Below are positions 1-6,818 of a stretch of DNA of 13,273 nucleotides, piece after piece. The stretch's first letter is position 1. Each line of letters opens with the position of its first letter. The DNA is from an uncultured Verrucomicrobiota bacterium. GTDB taxonomy: Bacteria; Verrucomicrobiota; Kiritimatiellia; RFP12; UBA1067. Position numbers and translations under genes: made by a program. The stretch covers positions 1-13,273 of the forward strand of contig CAMPAA010000082.1 in the NCBI GenBank assembly GCA_946631345.1, in the 5' to 3' direction. The notes under the pieces were generated by a model. That model was not told where the DNA came from. It made no database searches and saw only the letters and a list, made by a program, of their open reading frames with translations.

Positions 1-5
1 CCCCA

Positions 6-49
6 TTGCAGAAGTAAACGAACCGAACCTGGTGCGTTTACTTCCGCAA
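6..49. repeat. Inverted repeat / hairpin at window edge
   Basis: Positions 6-20 and 35-49 are reverse complements over 15 bp with a single A/C mismatch, separated by a 14-nt loop. The arms centre on GAAGTAAACG and CGTTTACTTC. No T-run follows on the plus strand, so it is not a canonical terminator. It may be the 3' hairpin of a gene lying to the left, or part of a dispersed repeat. Its function is unknown. Confidence 0.6.
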
Positions 50-119
50 ACCACACTCGGCTGAAAATCTTCCAGCCCGGGACGTGCTTCTGCACGATCT
101 GGGCGAAACATGATATAAT

Positions 120-214
120 CGCGTTGCCTTGGGCTTCCTGCTGCTCATCGCGTGTCCTTTCGTGTTTGTGGAAAAGCCGAATTATACGCGATGTGCGCGG
201 CCCAAGGCAACGCG
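120..214. repeat. Long inverted repeat with nested second stem
   Basis: CGCGTTGCCTTGGGC at 120-134 is the exact reverse complement of 200-214 (15 of 15). Inside the 65-nt centre, CATCGCGT at 146-153 is the exact reverse complement of 186-193, so the element can fold into a two-tiered cruciform or stem. A plus-strand TATAAT with an extended TG (112-119) abuts the left arm, and a minus-strand TATAAT (181-186) lies within the centre with a TTGCCT 18 bp upstream of it (205-210). It could be a small mobile palindrome or a structured transcript. No open reading frame of interest lies within it. Confidence 0.6.
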
Positions 215-253
215 CTTTCCGGCGCCGGTGCCATATAATGCATAAAACGTGGG

Positions 254-271
254 GTAATTATTTGCAATTAC
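254..271. promoter_or_regulatory. Operator-like dyad upstream of promoter
   Basis: GTAATT at 254-259 and AATTAC at 266-271 form a perfect 6-bp inverted repeat with a 6-bp spacer. The dyad ends 4 bp before the -35 box of the promoter at 276-304, a usual place for a dimeric regulator. The binding protein is not identifiable from the sequence. Confidence 0.35.
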
Positions 272-275
272 TCTA

Positions 276-304
276 TTGACGCGAGAGGCGGCCTATGCTA
301 TCAT
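276..304 (+). promoter_or_regulatory. Sigma70-type promoter candidate
   Basis: TTGACG (276-281) and TATCAT (299-304) each match the consensus hexamers at five of six positions and are separated by the optimal 17 bp. Transcription should begin near 311, which is the first base of a stable hairpin. No gene follows in the plus direction for more than 2.5 kb, because the next two genes are on the opposite strand. The promoter therefore best explains a small untranslated RNA or a very short transcript. Confidence 0.5.
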
Positions 305-310
305 TCGCGC

Positions 311-431
311 CGTTTTAGGACAAGGTGTCCCGAAACGCTATGGGATAGTAGTGAGGTGGAACCTTGGTAAAACGCGCATCTTGCGCGTTTCGTCCCGCCG
401 CTAATGGAATGGCGCTTATCTTCCATCTCAC
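311..431 (+). ncRNA. Candidate structured small RNA (unclassified)
   Basis: The segment begins at the predicted start point of the 276-304 promoter and is strongly self-complementary. Hairpin 1 pairs 311-321 with 327-337 (one G-U, one mismatch, 5-nt loop). Hairpin 2 pairs 370-378 with 382-390 perfectly (9 bp, 3-nt loop). A long-range stem pairs 351-361 with 421-431 over 11 bp with one G-U. A small hairpin pairs 404-409 with 421-426 as an alternative. The hairpin 1 loop region CAAGGT (321-326) is also complementary to ACCTTG (361-366), allowing a pseudoknot or switch. I did not recognise tmRNA, RNase P RNA, SRP RNA or a canonical T-box; the GGTGGAACC at 356-363 only partly resembles a T-box core. 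An alternative is a 31-codon TTG-started reading frame (364-459) with a GAGGTGG ribosome-binding site at 353-359. Confidence 0.35.
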
Positions 432-472
432 GATTGAAAGTCCCCTATCTCATGACTGAAAGTCCCCCATCT
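432..472. repeat. Two 19-bp direct repeats at 22-bp period, possible IS21-type end
   Basis: Positions 432-450 and 454-472 match at 17 of 19 bases and share the core TGAAAGTCCCC. The 22-bp period and the TGAAA-N-TCCCC core resemble the multiple terminal repeats of IS21-family insertion sequences as I remember them. No transposase gene is in the window, so this would be a solo end, a remnant, or the edge of an element. The family assignment is from memory and uncertain. Confidence 0.4.
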
Positions 473-547
473 TAGGATCGCGGAGGTTCGCACCGCGTGA
501 CCGCCTATCCGTGTCCTGCCCGTTGGAAGGCCATGTGTGTGTGGGGA

Positions 548-1438
548 TTAATCCCTTTTGGATTGAGTGCGCCGGTATTCGATTGGAGACATGCCGGTCT
601 CCTTGCGGAAGAATCTGGAGAAATAGGCGTGAGACTCGAATCCCGTTTCTGACGCAATCTGCGCAACTGGCAGTTCGCTGCTTCCAAGAAGGTTTATGGC
701 TCGGCGTATGCGCAGCGCCAACTGGTATTCAAGCGGAGACATGCCGTTGTATTCGCGGAACCGCTTCCTGAACAGCGAATAGCTCATGCCGCACTGCTTG
801 GCCAGCGCCGGGAAATCGACAACTTCTCCAAGGTGATGCGCAATGTAGAGATTGGCGCGGCGGATGGATACGTTGTATGAAGCTCTCCCTGTTTGCCGTG
901 GGTGTTCCATGAAGAGAGATACGACCAGTTGCATCGTCTTGAGCGCAATCGTGTATGGCTGTTCCGTGCTTGTCGCCTGAATCTCCCCGACGAGTTCGAC
1001 GATCTCCTTGTCGAACGGTCCGTTTGGCGGAACTTTGATGATTGTAGGCGGTTCGCTGAAGAAAGGTTTTGAGAATATTCGTTCCAGGAAGTTGCCGCCG
1101 ATGCCGATGTAGGCTTCGCTCCAGCCTGTCTTCGGATTAGGACGGTAGCGGTGCCATTCTCCGGGATGCAGGATGATCACCGAGCCAGCGCCGATGGCTA
1201 TGCGCTTGCCGCGCATGAACTCGATTTCGCCCTCGCCGCTCCTGATGTAAAGTATCTGGTATTCCCATTCCGCCAAAGTCCTGCCCTTGCGCCATGTGAA
1301 ATAGTAATCTGACGAATGGTAGGCGTGGGGATAAGGTTCCCCCGGCTTCGTCTCTTCCATTCCTGCGCCGGTGATGTAGATGCCGAACTGGCGCTGCACC
1401 AGACCGATAGGGCAATAGTGTATCCTGTTTTTGTCCAT
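548..1438 (-). CDS. AraC-family transcriptional regulator
   Basis: This 296-residue protein is a one-component DNA-binding regulator of the AraC/XylS family. Residues about 55-115 form a cupin-like sensor half, seen in GEGEIEF (68-74) and the AGSVIILHPGEWHRY stretch (84-98), which usually binds a sugar. Residues about 190-290 hold the paired helix-turn-helix domain: the first helix pair includes LAKQCGMSYSLFRKRF (212-227), and the second carries the family signature GFESHAYFSRFFRKETGMSP (266-285). The length is normal for the family. The ATG at 1438 lies 6 bp after the stop of the upstream ATPase gene, with a GGAG inside that gene's last codons about 12 nt before the start, so translation is probably coupled. 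By position it is the likely regulator of the divergent plus-strand glycan operon, but this is inference; its ligand cannot be read from the sequence. Confidence 0.92.
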   Translation of the reverse strand: MDKNRIHYCPIGLVQRQFGIYITGAGMEETKPGEPYPHAYHSSDYYFTWRKGRTLAEWEYQILYIRSGEGEIEFMRGKRIAIGAGSVIILHPGEWHRYRPNPKTGWSEAYIGIGGNFLERIFSKPFFSEPPTIIKVPPNGPFDKEIVELVGEIQATSTEQPYTIALKTMQLVVSLFMEHPRQTGRASYNVSIRRANLYIAHHLGEVVDFPALAKQCGMSYSLFRKRFREYNGMSPLEYQLALRIRRAINLLGSSELPVAQIASETGFESHAYFSRFFRKETGMSPIEYRRTQSKRD

Positions 1439-1444
1439 AGGCGG

Positions 1445-2875
1445 TCATTTCTCCAAAAGAGTGGCCGCATCTATGGTCGCGGCGAAGTATCCGCGACCGG
1501 AGATCTGAGGATCAAGCGTTCCGTCATAGACAAGCACAGGGCGAACACTCATGCCCTTGCGGACTTTCAGACGCTTGATCTTCTCTTCCATCTCCTCCTC
1601 TGTTTCTTGCCCGATCCTGCTCTTCCGTTTGATCTCGACAGCGTAGGCCGTTCGAGGTGTCTGTATGAGCAGGTCGATTTGCACGCCTTTTCCGATGTTG
1701 GACGCGAAGCGTCTGTATGGAGCGGCTGATTCAACGATGGCGCTTCCCACGCCTATGCGCGGCAGAAGCTCCGCCCAATTGTTGACGATTAGGTTCTCGA
1801 AGGCAAGCCCCATGATTGCATCCCATCCGGGCAGCTGTTCTACGGACGCGAAACGATAGCCGCCTACGGAAATCTCATTTTTCCTTGGCTCGACACAGCG
1901 CAGATAGAATCGCGTATAGTTGTCCTTGAGCCTATATCGGTCAATTCGGGCGCTCTTGCCCGTCTCGGGGTTGAGACCGGTTCCAGCCGCAATGAATCCT
2001 CCATCCGCAAGAGAACGAAGATGATCAGCAAAATGTCCCGTGTTGGATAGACCAAGTTCCGCAGACAGTTCGGCGCCGCTTTTCGGACCTTCAGCCAAAG
2101 CCTTCAGGATGGCCTTCTTCGTTGTTGCAGCCTCTCCGAACACGGCGGAAAACATGTCGTCGAATTCCTTGAAGAGTTTGCCCTGCGGAGTGAAGAACAG
2201 CCGCCGGATGTTCTCCTCAGCGGAAAGGGCAGGGTCTATCTCTTCGAGATACCGTGGCACGCCTCCTGTCACGGACAGAATGTCGAACATCTCCCGCGTG
2301 GAGACGGACCCCGCTGTGGCCCCCCAGAATGAAGGGCAGACGGAAAGCGGAAGCTCGGGGAGAATGTAGTCGCGGGAGAACCGCCCGGCGAAACCCGTGT
2401 TGTCAAGGATGTTTCGCTTGATCCATGCGGATACGCTTCCGCAGACGACCATCACGAGCTTGTCATGCTTGTGGAAAAGCTTGTCCCACGCCCATTTCAG
2501 ATGTCCAGGGAAATCAGGGTCATATGCGCCCATCCATGAAATCTCGTCAAGAAGAACGACGGTTCGCTTTTTGTCGTCAATGAATTCGTTTAGCCAGAAA
2601 AAGGCATCGTGCCAGCTCTCGAAGACAAGCCTTGGACGGTTCGTCTGCTGCGCGAGAAGCGCTCCGAAATTGGCAAGCTGGTCGCGGTTCGTCATGCCCT
2701 TGCGAGGTGGCAGCCCTTCAAAAGAGAAGAACCTATCAGCCGTCTTTTCGGCAAACTGCTCAATCAGCGTGCTCTTGCCGATGCGTCGCCGCCCCCTACA
2801 GGCGACTAACGATGATGTTGACTTGCGCCATAGGGCAGACAGATCGTCAATGTACTCTTTTCTTCCGACAAACAT
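1445..2875 (-). CDS. ATPase_2/DUF234-type AAA ATPase
   Basis: The 476-residue protein begins with the family's typical FVGRKEYIDDL. A Walker A motif GRRRIGKS spans 28-35 and a Walker B strand VVLLDE spans 106-111, with a sensor-like CGSVSAW at 145-151. A winged-helix-like segment follows at about 255-300. The C-terminal DUF234 region (about 315-450) contains D401 and E414-I-K416, spaced like a PD-(D/E)xK nuclease core. Such proteins are common in archaea and in anaerobic bacteria, often in many copies; their cellular role is poorly known. The chosen ATG is preceded by AGAGGG (complement of 2882-2887) at a 6-nt spacing. It is the first gene of a two-gene operon with the AraC-type regulator, and a strong promoter lies just upstream with a repeat box between its -35 and -10 hexamers. 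Confidence 0.88.
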   Translation of the reverse strand: MFVGRKEYIDDLSALWRKSTSSLVACRGRRRIGKSTLIEQFAEKTADRFFSFEGLPPRKGMTNRDQLANFGALLAQQTNRPRLVFESWHDAFFWLNEFIDDKKRTVVLLDEISWMGAYDPDFPGHLKWAWDKLFHKHDKLVMVVCGSVSAWIKRNILDNTGFAGRFSRDYILPELPLSVCPSFWGATAGSVSTREMFDILSVTGGVPRYLEEIDPALSAEENIRRLFFTPQGKLFKEFDDMFSAVFGEAATTKKAILKALAEGPKSGAELSAELGLSNTGHFADHLRSLADGGFIAAGTGLNPETGKSARIDRYRLKDNYTRFYLRCVEPRKNEISVGGYRFASVEQLPGWDAIMGLAFENLIVNNWAELLPRIGVGSAIVESAAPYRRFASNIGKGVQIDLLIQTPRTAYAVEIKRKSRIGQETEEEMEEKIKRLKVRKGMSVRPVLVYDGTLDPQISGRGYFAATIDAATLLEK

Positions 2876-2904
2876 TGGAATCCCTCTTGAACTTAAATGC
2901 GCGT

Positions 2905-2934
2905 ATTATAACATTTCACGTCCGCCGAAGTCAA
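2905..2934 (-). promoter_or_regulatory. Promoter of the ATPase-AraC operon
   Basis: On the minus strand TTGACT (complement of 2929-2934) and a perfect TATAAT (complement of 2905-2910) are separated by 18 bp. The expected start is near 2898, giving an untranslated leader of about 22 nt before the ATG at 2875. One copy of the TTTCACGTC box (2914-2923) lies wholly in the spacer, so a protein bound there would block RNA polymerase. Confidence 0.6.
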
Positions 2935-2987
2935 TGCGCGATGGACGTGAAAACTAAAAAACAAACATTTCACGTCTGGACGTGAAA
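2914..2987. promoter_or_regulatory. Four-box operator cluster (TTTCACGTC / GACGTGAAA)
   Basis: Four copies of a 9-10 bp box alternate in orientation: TTTCACGTCC at 2914-2923, its exact complement GGACGTGAAA at 2943-2952, TTTCACGTC at 2968-2976 and GACGTGAAA at 2979-2987. The last two form a nearly continuous palindrome with a 2-bp centre; the first two are separated by 19 bp. Both forward copies are preceded by ACA. The cluster sits between divergent promoters, and its first box overlaps the ATPase promoter spacer. The binding protein is unknown; the palindromic form is less typical of AraC-family sites, which are often direct repeats. Confidence 0.65.
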
Positions 2988-3040
2988 GCAATCCTAATTG
3001 GATCCGTCTTCATTTATCGTGTATCAAAAAGTGCAAATCG

Positions 3041-3067
3041 TGGCAATAAATCATATTGAATTTGCCA
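3041..3067. promoter_or_regulatory. TGGCAA-N15-TTGCCA dyad over the -35 region
   Basis: TGGCAA (3041-3046) and TTGCCA (3062-3067) are exact reverse complements separated by 15 bp and flank the -35 hexamer of the plus-strand promoter. A further TTGCCA occurs at 3088-3093, near the expected transcription start. Together these could be half-sites for an activator or repressor of the glycan operon. The motifs are short and could be chance. Confidence 0.3.
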
Positions 3068-3085
3068 AGGCGCTTATGGTATTAT
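3056..3085 (+). promoter_or_regulatory. Promoter of the plus-strand glycan operon
   Basis: TTGAAT (3056-3061) and TATTAT (3080-3085) are separated by 18 bp, and a TG at 3077-3078 gives an extended -10. Initiation is expected near 3092, about 39 nt before the ATG at 3131. A GGAG at 3119-3122 lies 8 nt before that start codon and serves as the ribosome-binding site. Confidence 0.5.
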
Positions 3086-3130
3086 GCTTGCCATTTAAAG
3101 GACAAATAGGTTTTAGCCGGAGCAAAGGAA

Positions 3131-6100
3131 ATGAATCATAAGGTTCAAACACAGCTGATAGGACGCACCGCAGCCTTGCTGCTGTCGTTGCCTCTTTGCG
3201 CCTTCGCCGCGAAATACGACGTTGCCGCATACGTGTGGCCGGCGTACCACAACGAGCCGCGCTGGAAGGAGCTTGGAATCTTCAAGGCCGGAAAAGGCGA
3301 ATGGCAGAGCGTGTGGGAGGCGCGTCCAAAATGGGAGGGACACGAACAGCCGCGCAGACCGCTCTGGGGCTACGAGAACGAGGCCGATCCGAAGGTCGTG
3401 GAGAGGAAAATCGACGCAGCGGCTTCGCATGGCGTCAACGTGTTCATCTACGACTGGTACTGGTATGGGGGAAAACCATTCCTCGAGGATGCTCTCGACA
3501 GGGGGTTCCTTGGCGCAGCAAACAACGATAGGATGAAGTTTTTCCTCATGTGGGCGAACCACCATGTTAATTGGCTCTGGGATAACACGGCTGAGGACAA
3601 GAAGTGGGATGAGCCGCGTTGGCGTTCATGGGTGTCGGCAGAAGAGTTCAAGGCGTTGACGAAGCGGTGGATGAAGAAGTACTTTTTCAGGCCGAACTAC
3701 TACCGAATTGGCGGCAAGCCGGTTCTTATGATATATGAGGTGGGGACTTTCGTTGAGGGCGTTGGCGGAGTGGAAGCTGCGGCAAAGGCTCTGTCGGAAT
3801 TTAGGGACGATTGCGCGAAGGCTGGGTTCGGCGGCGTACACCTCATGGTCTGCGACTACAAGCTTGAGCCCGCTCAGTTGAAGCGGCTCGGCGTCGACTC
3901 TGCAACTATCTATAATTTCGTCCACTGGTCTGATCCAGAGGGCAACCCCGACTATGCGCAATGGGCGGCAAAGGGCGCGGAACGATTTGACGCCGCGAAG
4001 AGGGAGCTTGGCCTTCCCTGCTACTTCGCTCATGCGTCTGTAGGCTGGGACACGAACCCGAGGTATCCGTCGTCGTGCGTCACTCCGACGGCAATCGACT
4101 CGACGCCCGCGAAGTTCGAGGCGTCTTTGAGGCGGGCGAAGGAGTGGTGCGATTCGAACACGCCAGAAGGCTGTCCAAAGCTCATAACGGTCAATTCGTG
4201 GAACGAGTGGACGGAAGGATCGTACCTGGAGCCTGATACGCACTTCAAGTTCGGCTATCTGGAGGCGGTTCGCCGCGTCTTCCGTCCAGAGCCATTCGCC
4301 TTTCAGCCTGGAGAGAACCTGCTTGCGAATGGCGAGTTAGAAGCCGAGCAGTCAAACGTGCCGTCGTTTTGGCAGGGGAAGTCCGAATCGGCGTTCAGTT
4401 GCTCGCAGACCGATGGACCGGACGGAAGGCCTTGCGTCCGCATAGACTTCGGCGTGAAAGAAAAGGAGGTGTCGTTGCGTCAGTACGGCCTGTATTTGGC
4501 CGTCGGCGGTCGCTATCGCCTTTCTGCATACGTGCGCACGAAAGGTCTGTCGTCGAATGGAAAGTGCGGTATATGCGTTCCGAACAAGGGGTGGATAAGC
4601 TCGGCCATGACTCTCGGCGAGCTGCCGCCGGACACTCATGGGGAGTGGAAACGGCTTGAAGTCGAAAGTGTGGTGGATGTGCCGTCGGAAGACAATTCCT
4701 ATTTCGTGGTCATCTACGGAGAGGGTGCGCAGGGCGTACTTGAGGTTGCGGATTTGCGATTTGAGGCTGCTGACGAAATAGCCTGCCGCAAGACGGTTTT
4801 GGCAGGCGTGCTAAGATCCCAGAACCTGCCGAGGCTTGTTCCGATGTCGCCGCTTCTCTGGAGGATTCCGGCCGACGATCCATCGGTCGAGTTCAGGTTC
4901 TTCGGCAAGGCCGCCGAAAACGATCTGCGCGTTAACGTGAATGTGCGCGGACTCACCACGACGAGCAGCGCGAAGCTGGAGCGCGGTTGCCCGTTTCGAG
5001 TGAAGCTGCCACAAGGCGCGACGAACGGTGTGTTCACTGCGGAGGTCGTGACCCATGGCGGGGAAGTCCTTTTTTCGCGGGACTATTCGTTTGCGACAGT
5101 CCCCCGCGTAACGGGAGGTGCATCCAAGGGCGTTAGGTTGAACAACTTCGTCACAGAGCTGGTGAAAGGCGCGGTGGACGGATTGGGGGAATTCCGTTTC
5201 CGGCTGGACGAACCGACGTGGGTGTTTTTCGGGGTGAAGTCCGCCGCTCTCGGCAAGGACTTTGCAGCGAGGCTGGACGACGAGCCGCTAATGGACGCAA
5301 CGACGCTGCTCCACGAGGCGTTTCGCTTTCTGCCGCCCGGAGAACATAGCCTTGCAGTTGAGTCGGTGCGCGGCACGGTGGTCGTCCGCGCCGTGACCGA
5401 GACGTTCGCTTACCAGCCGGGCGTCAGCAGTCCGGTGCCGGAGAATCCGGCCTACGACTGGAACTACGAAAAGAGGCACGGCCTTTCCTCCATCATCACC
5501 GAGAACAACGGCATCATACCGCCGAACGAGATCGGGGCGTTCTTGAGGCGAGGACACCGCTGGGTGCCGAACATGCGCGTGCACGGTCTTGACGAGAATA
5601 CATTGCCGGAGAAGCTGTCTAAACACCCTTGGATGACGAACAGGCATGCAGGCGGGTTGTCGTGCGACGAGGTGCAGTTCCAGCGTCCGGAAAACATCGA
5701 CAACTACACTCGCGGCCTTCGCGCGTTCGACAGGACGGTTTCTCCTCAAAAGCCGATCTACACGTGGATCATCGGCACGCCCAGGACGCCCGGCGTCGAC
5801 CACGACTTCATTTCCGCCTGCATCAATGCGTCTCGCGGGACGGCTCGGCTGATGAGCGAAATCTACTGTCGGACGGCACCGACGGAAACGGAGGCGGCTA
5901 CTCTCGTCCGTTCAGCGTTGGTCGAAAAGATCGATGCCTATCGCAAGGAGTTCCCGCTGTCTATTGGATCGCTTGGAGTGACATTCGGCAATTTCGTGCA
6001 AGCTCCTGTACTGTCTCTGGTGCATCATCCTGGGGTTGATTACAAATACTATCTTGATATGCAGTTTAATATCGCCGCAAACGATCCGTCTTGCCGTGGT

Positions 6101-6760
6101 CTGGGCGTTATAGGACTCTGGGGACAGGCCTACGCTGATGACGAGATACGCCGGTGGTCGTGCGAAATTTTGCGCCATTATGCGATAGAGGGGGAGCGGA
6201 CGATGCTTTCAAAGCACTATGGTTTTACCTATCGTCCAGGGCATCTTGAGAATGGCGACTTTGAAAAAGGGCTTGATGGCTGGCGGACGGCGGGAGTTGT
6301 TACAGTGGATGCCCACGCACGTTTTGGCGAGAAACACGAAGGGCGTTGGTTCTGCGGTGCGGGTGTCGGTGACTCGTTTGCATGCTTAAATCGTGTCGGA
6401 ACTGAGATTTCAACGTTGCAGCGACAGATTACGGGGCTGCGACCAGGAAAACACTATCGACTTGACTTTTTCACATTTGACGTCACCAATGTAAAATCGG
6501 GGCGTGTTGCTCCTCGGAAAATCGAAATAGAATGTGCCCTGGGCGAAGGCGTGGAAGTTGATTCTGGCAGAAGTTGGCTGCATGTAGATACAGGCACACG
6601 CCGGGGCGGGGGCAGTCAGGTAAACGTCAACCACATTGTGTTCATGGCAAGATCGGAGGACGTTGATGTTTTATTCAGCAACAAGTCGGCACCTATAGGT
6701 TCCAAGTTGGGGATTAACGGTATCGGCGTATTGCCGTACTTCGAGGAGATTGCGCAATGA
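3131..6760 (+). CDS. Secreted WbsX/GH99-like protein fused to a second barrel-like module
   Basis: The 1209-residue protein starts with a Sec signal peptide (cleavage likely after CAFA, residue 26 or so). Residues about 28-390 match the WbsX/GH99-like family (Pfam Glyco_tran_WbsX): FIYDWYWY at 105-112 and NSWNEWTEG at 355-363, followed by YLEPD, are hallmarks. These proteins are probable endo-acting glycosidases on the cell surface or in the periplasm. Residues 395 to about 555 form a galactose-binding-fold module of CBM4/9 type (NLLANGELE start). About 570-770 are beta-sandwich linkers. Residues 774 to about 1025 look like a second alpha/beta barrel with GLSCDE at 842-847 as a possible acidic site; I do not recognise its family. 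Residues about 1038-1200 repeat the jelly-roll pattern (LENGDFEKGLDGW). GGAG at 3119 supports the ATG. It is the first gene of a four-gene operon. The N-terminal family is confident; the substrate is unknown. Confidence 0.85.
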   Translation: MNHKVQTQLIGRTAALLLSLPLCAFAAKYDVAAYVWPAYHNEPRWKELGIFKAGKGEWQSVWEARPKWEGHEQPRRPLWGYENEADPKVVERKIDAAASHGVNVFIYDWYWYGGKPFLEDALDRGFLGAANNDRMKFFLMWANHHVNWLWDNTAEDKKWDEPRWRSWVSAEEFKALTKRWMKKYFFRPNYYRIGGKPVLMIYEVGTFVEGVGGVEAAAKALSEFRDDCAKAGFGGVHLMVCDYKLEPAQLKRLGVDSATIYNFVHWSDPEGNPDYAQWAAKGAERFDAAKRELGLPCYFAHASVGWDTNPRYPSSCVTPTAIDSTPAKFEASLRRAKEWCDSNTPEGCPKLITVNSWNEWTEGSYLEPDTHFKFGYLEAVRRVFRPEPFAFQPGENLLANGELEAEQSNVPSFWQGKSESAFSCSQTDGPDGRPCVRIDFGVKEKEVSLRQYGLYLAVGGRYRLSAYVRTKGLSSNGKCGICVPNKGWISSAMTLGELPPDTHGEWKRLEVESVVDVPSEDNSYFVVIYGEGAQGVLEVADLRFEAADEIACRKTVLAGVLRSQNLPRLVPMSPLLWRIPADDPSVEFRFFGKAAENDLRVNVNVRGLTTTSSAKLERGCPFRVKLPQGATNGVFTAEVVTHGGEVLFSRDYSFATVPRVTGGASKGVRLNNFVTELVKGAVDGLGEFRFRLDEPTWVFFGVKSAALGKDFAARLDDEPLMDATTLLHEAFRFLPPGEHSLAVESVRGTVVVRAVTETFAYQPGVSSPVPENPAYDWNYEKRHGLSSIITENNGIIPPNEIGAFLRRGHRWVPNMRVHGLDENTLPEKLSKHPWMTNRHAGGLSCDEVQFQRPENIDNYTRGLRAFDRTVSPQKPIYTWIIGTPRTPGVDHDFISACINASRGTARLMSEIYCRTAPTETEAATLVRSALVEKIDAYRKEFPLSIGSLGVTFGNFVQAPVLSLVHHPGVDYKYYLDMQFNIAANDPSCRGLGVIGLWGQAYADDEIRRWSCEILRHYAIEGERTMLSKHYGFTYRPGHLENGDFEKGLDGWRTAGVVTVDAHARFGEKHEGRWFCGAGVGDSFACLNRVGTEISTLQRQITGLRPGKHYRLDFFTFDVTNVKSGRVAPRKIEIECALGEGVEVDSGRSWLHVDTGTRRGGGSQVNVNHIVFMARSEDVDVLFSNKSAPIGSKLGINGIGVLPYFEEIAQ

Positions 6761-6818
6761 ATATGCATTCAGACTCACGTTTTTGTCACAGAAACTTCAA
6801 CAGAAAGGAAAAACGAAA

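Larger units (their letters stand above)
1..547. other. Gene-free, structure-rich intergenic region
   Basis: No convincing protein gene lies between the window edge and the 3' end of the minus-strand AraC-type gene. The stretch contains a hairpin at 6-49, an inverted repeat at 120-214, a dyad at 254-271, a sigma70-like promoter at 276-304, a self-complementary segment at 311-431 and two direct repeats at 432-472. Positions 473-547 hold a short GC hairpin (CGCGG 479-483 with CCGCG 493-497) that could help end minus-strand transcription, but it lacks a T tract. TATAAT hexamers also occur at 114-119 (plus, with an upstream TG), 181-186 (minus) and 234-239 (plus). Confidence 0.6.

Noticed and set aside
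342..396. T-box riboswitch
   Set aside because: GGTGGAACC is reminiscent of the T-box core, but the usual continuation is missing, no terminator with a T tract follows, and no aminoacyl-tRNA or amino-acid gene is downstream.
3626..4243. 205-residue minus-strand frame
   Set aside because: It is antisense to the WbsX/GH99-like domain, is arginine-rich as expected from the complement of GC-rich codons, and has no recognisable motif.
6750..6818. Upstream TTG start for the second operon gene
   Set aside because: It would overlap the preceding gene and put 23 residues ahead of a good signal peptide; the ATG at 6819 has a better ribosome-binding site.
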